Source: Rhodospirillaceae bacterium (GTDB lineage Bacteria > Pseudomonadota > Alphaproteobacteria > MPNO01 > UBA2964). From it: DNA of 14,369 nucleotides. Positions 14,344 through 14,369 of the stretch are shown here, piece after piece. The position numbers and the translations under genes are program-made. The DNA is taken from positions 1 through 14,369 of the forward strand of contig JABJKO010000282.1 of NCBI GenBank assembly GCA_018660305.1. Direction: 5' to 3'. The stretch's first letter is position 1. Each line of letters starts with the position of its first letter. Below the pieces are notes generated by a model. That model ran no database searches, was not told the DNA's origin, and was given only the letters and a program-made list of their open reading frames with translations.

Positions 14344-14366
14344 CCTCCCCCCTTGATGGGGGGAGG
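14344..14366. repeat. REP-like palindrome, copy 2 (inverted)
   Basis: CCTCCCCCC, loop TTGAT, GGGGGGAGG. The loop is the reverse complement of that in copy 1, so the two units are inverted relative to each other. About 52 bp of AT-rich sequence lie between them. The window ends 3 bp later, so the array may continue. Confidence 0.8.
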
Positions 14367-14369
14367 TTA

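Overview
The window is GC-rich DNA (roughly 60 percent by eye) from an alphaproteobacterium, most likely a Rhodospirillales-type organism. This is inferred from codon bias, the uvrC-pgsA-moaD-moaE gene order, the MoeA N-terminus and the CCCTCCCCC/GGGGGAGGG repeats. No phage, transposase, CRISPR, tRNA or rRNA gene was seen. Most of the content is housekeeping or metabolic, and I do not see a clear undescribed defence or mobile system.

Region 1 (1-4500) is a carboxylate-use locus. On the minus strand tctC-tctB-tctA encode a tripartite tricarboxylate-type transporter. They are followed 25 bp later by the start of a class III (CaiB/BaiF) CoA-transferase gene that runs off the left edge. Divergent from tctC, across about 200 bp holding a perfect 6+6 inverted repeat, lies an SDR gene whose product lacks the catalytic Ser and Tyr. 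The inferred logic is uptake of an organic acid followed by CoA activation.

Region 2 (4574-9672, minus strand) is a tight cluster read as uvrC - pgsA - mobB - moeA - moaD - moaE. It combines DNA repair, phosphatidylglycerol synthesis and the late molybdenum cofactor genes. moeA/moaD overlap by one base, mobB/moeA are 2 bp apart and moaD/moaE 5 bp apart; moeA and moaE use GTG starts.

Region 3 (9673-10009) is an AT-rich intergenic stretch upstream of uvrC (two 60-bp blocks of about 32 and 25 percent GC). It carries several near-consensus DnaA-box-like 9-mers and a 12-bp palindrome.

Region 4 (10010-12229, minus strand) reads CaCA-type cation antiporter - pteridine reductase (FolM/PTR1-like) - folB. 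The second SDR has the Asp/Tyr/Lys arrangement of pteridine reductases, which fits its place next to dihydroneopterin aldolase.

Region 5 (12230-14369) holds a divergent promoter region, then a Kef-type CPA2 cation:proton antiporter with a C-terminal RCK/TrkA-N domain. After it comes a 188-bp tail with a 10+10 bp hairpin and two inverted copies of a REP-like palindrome.
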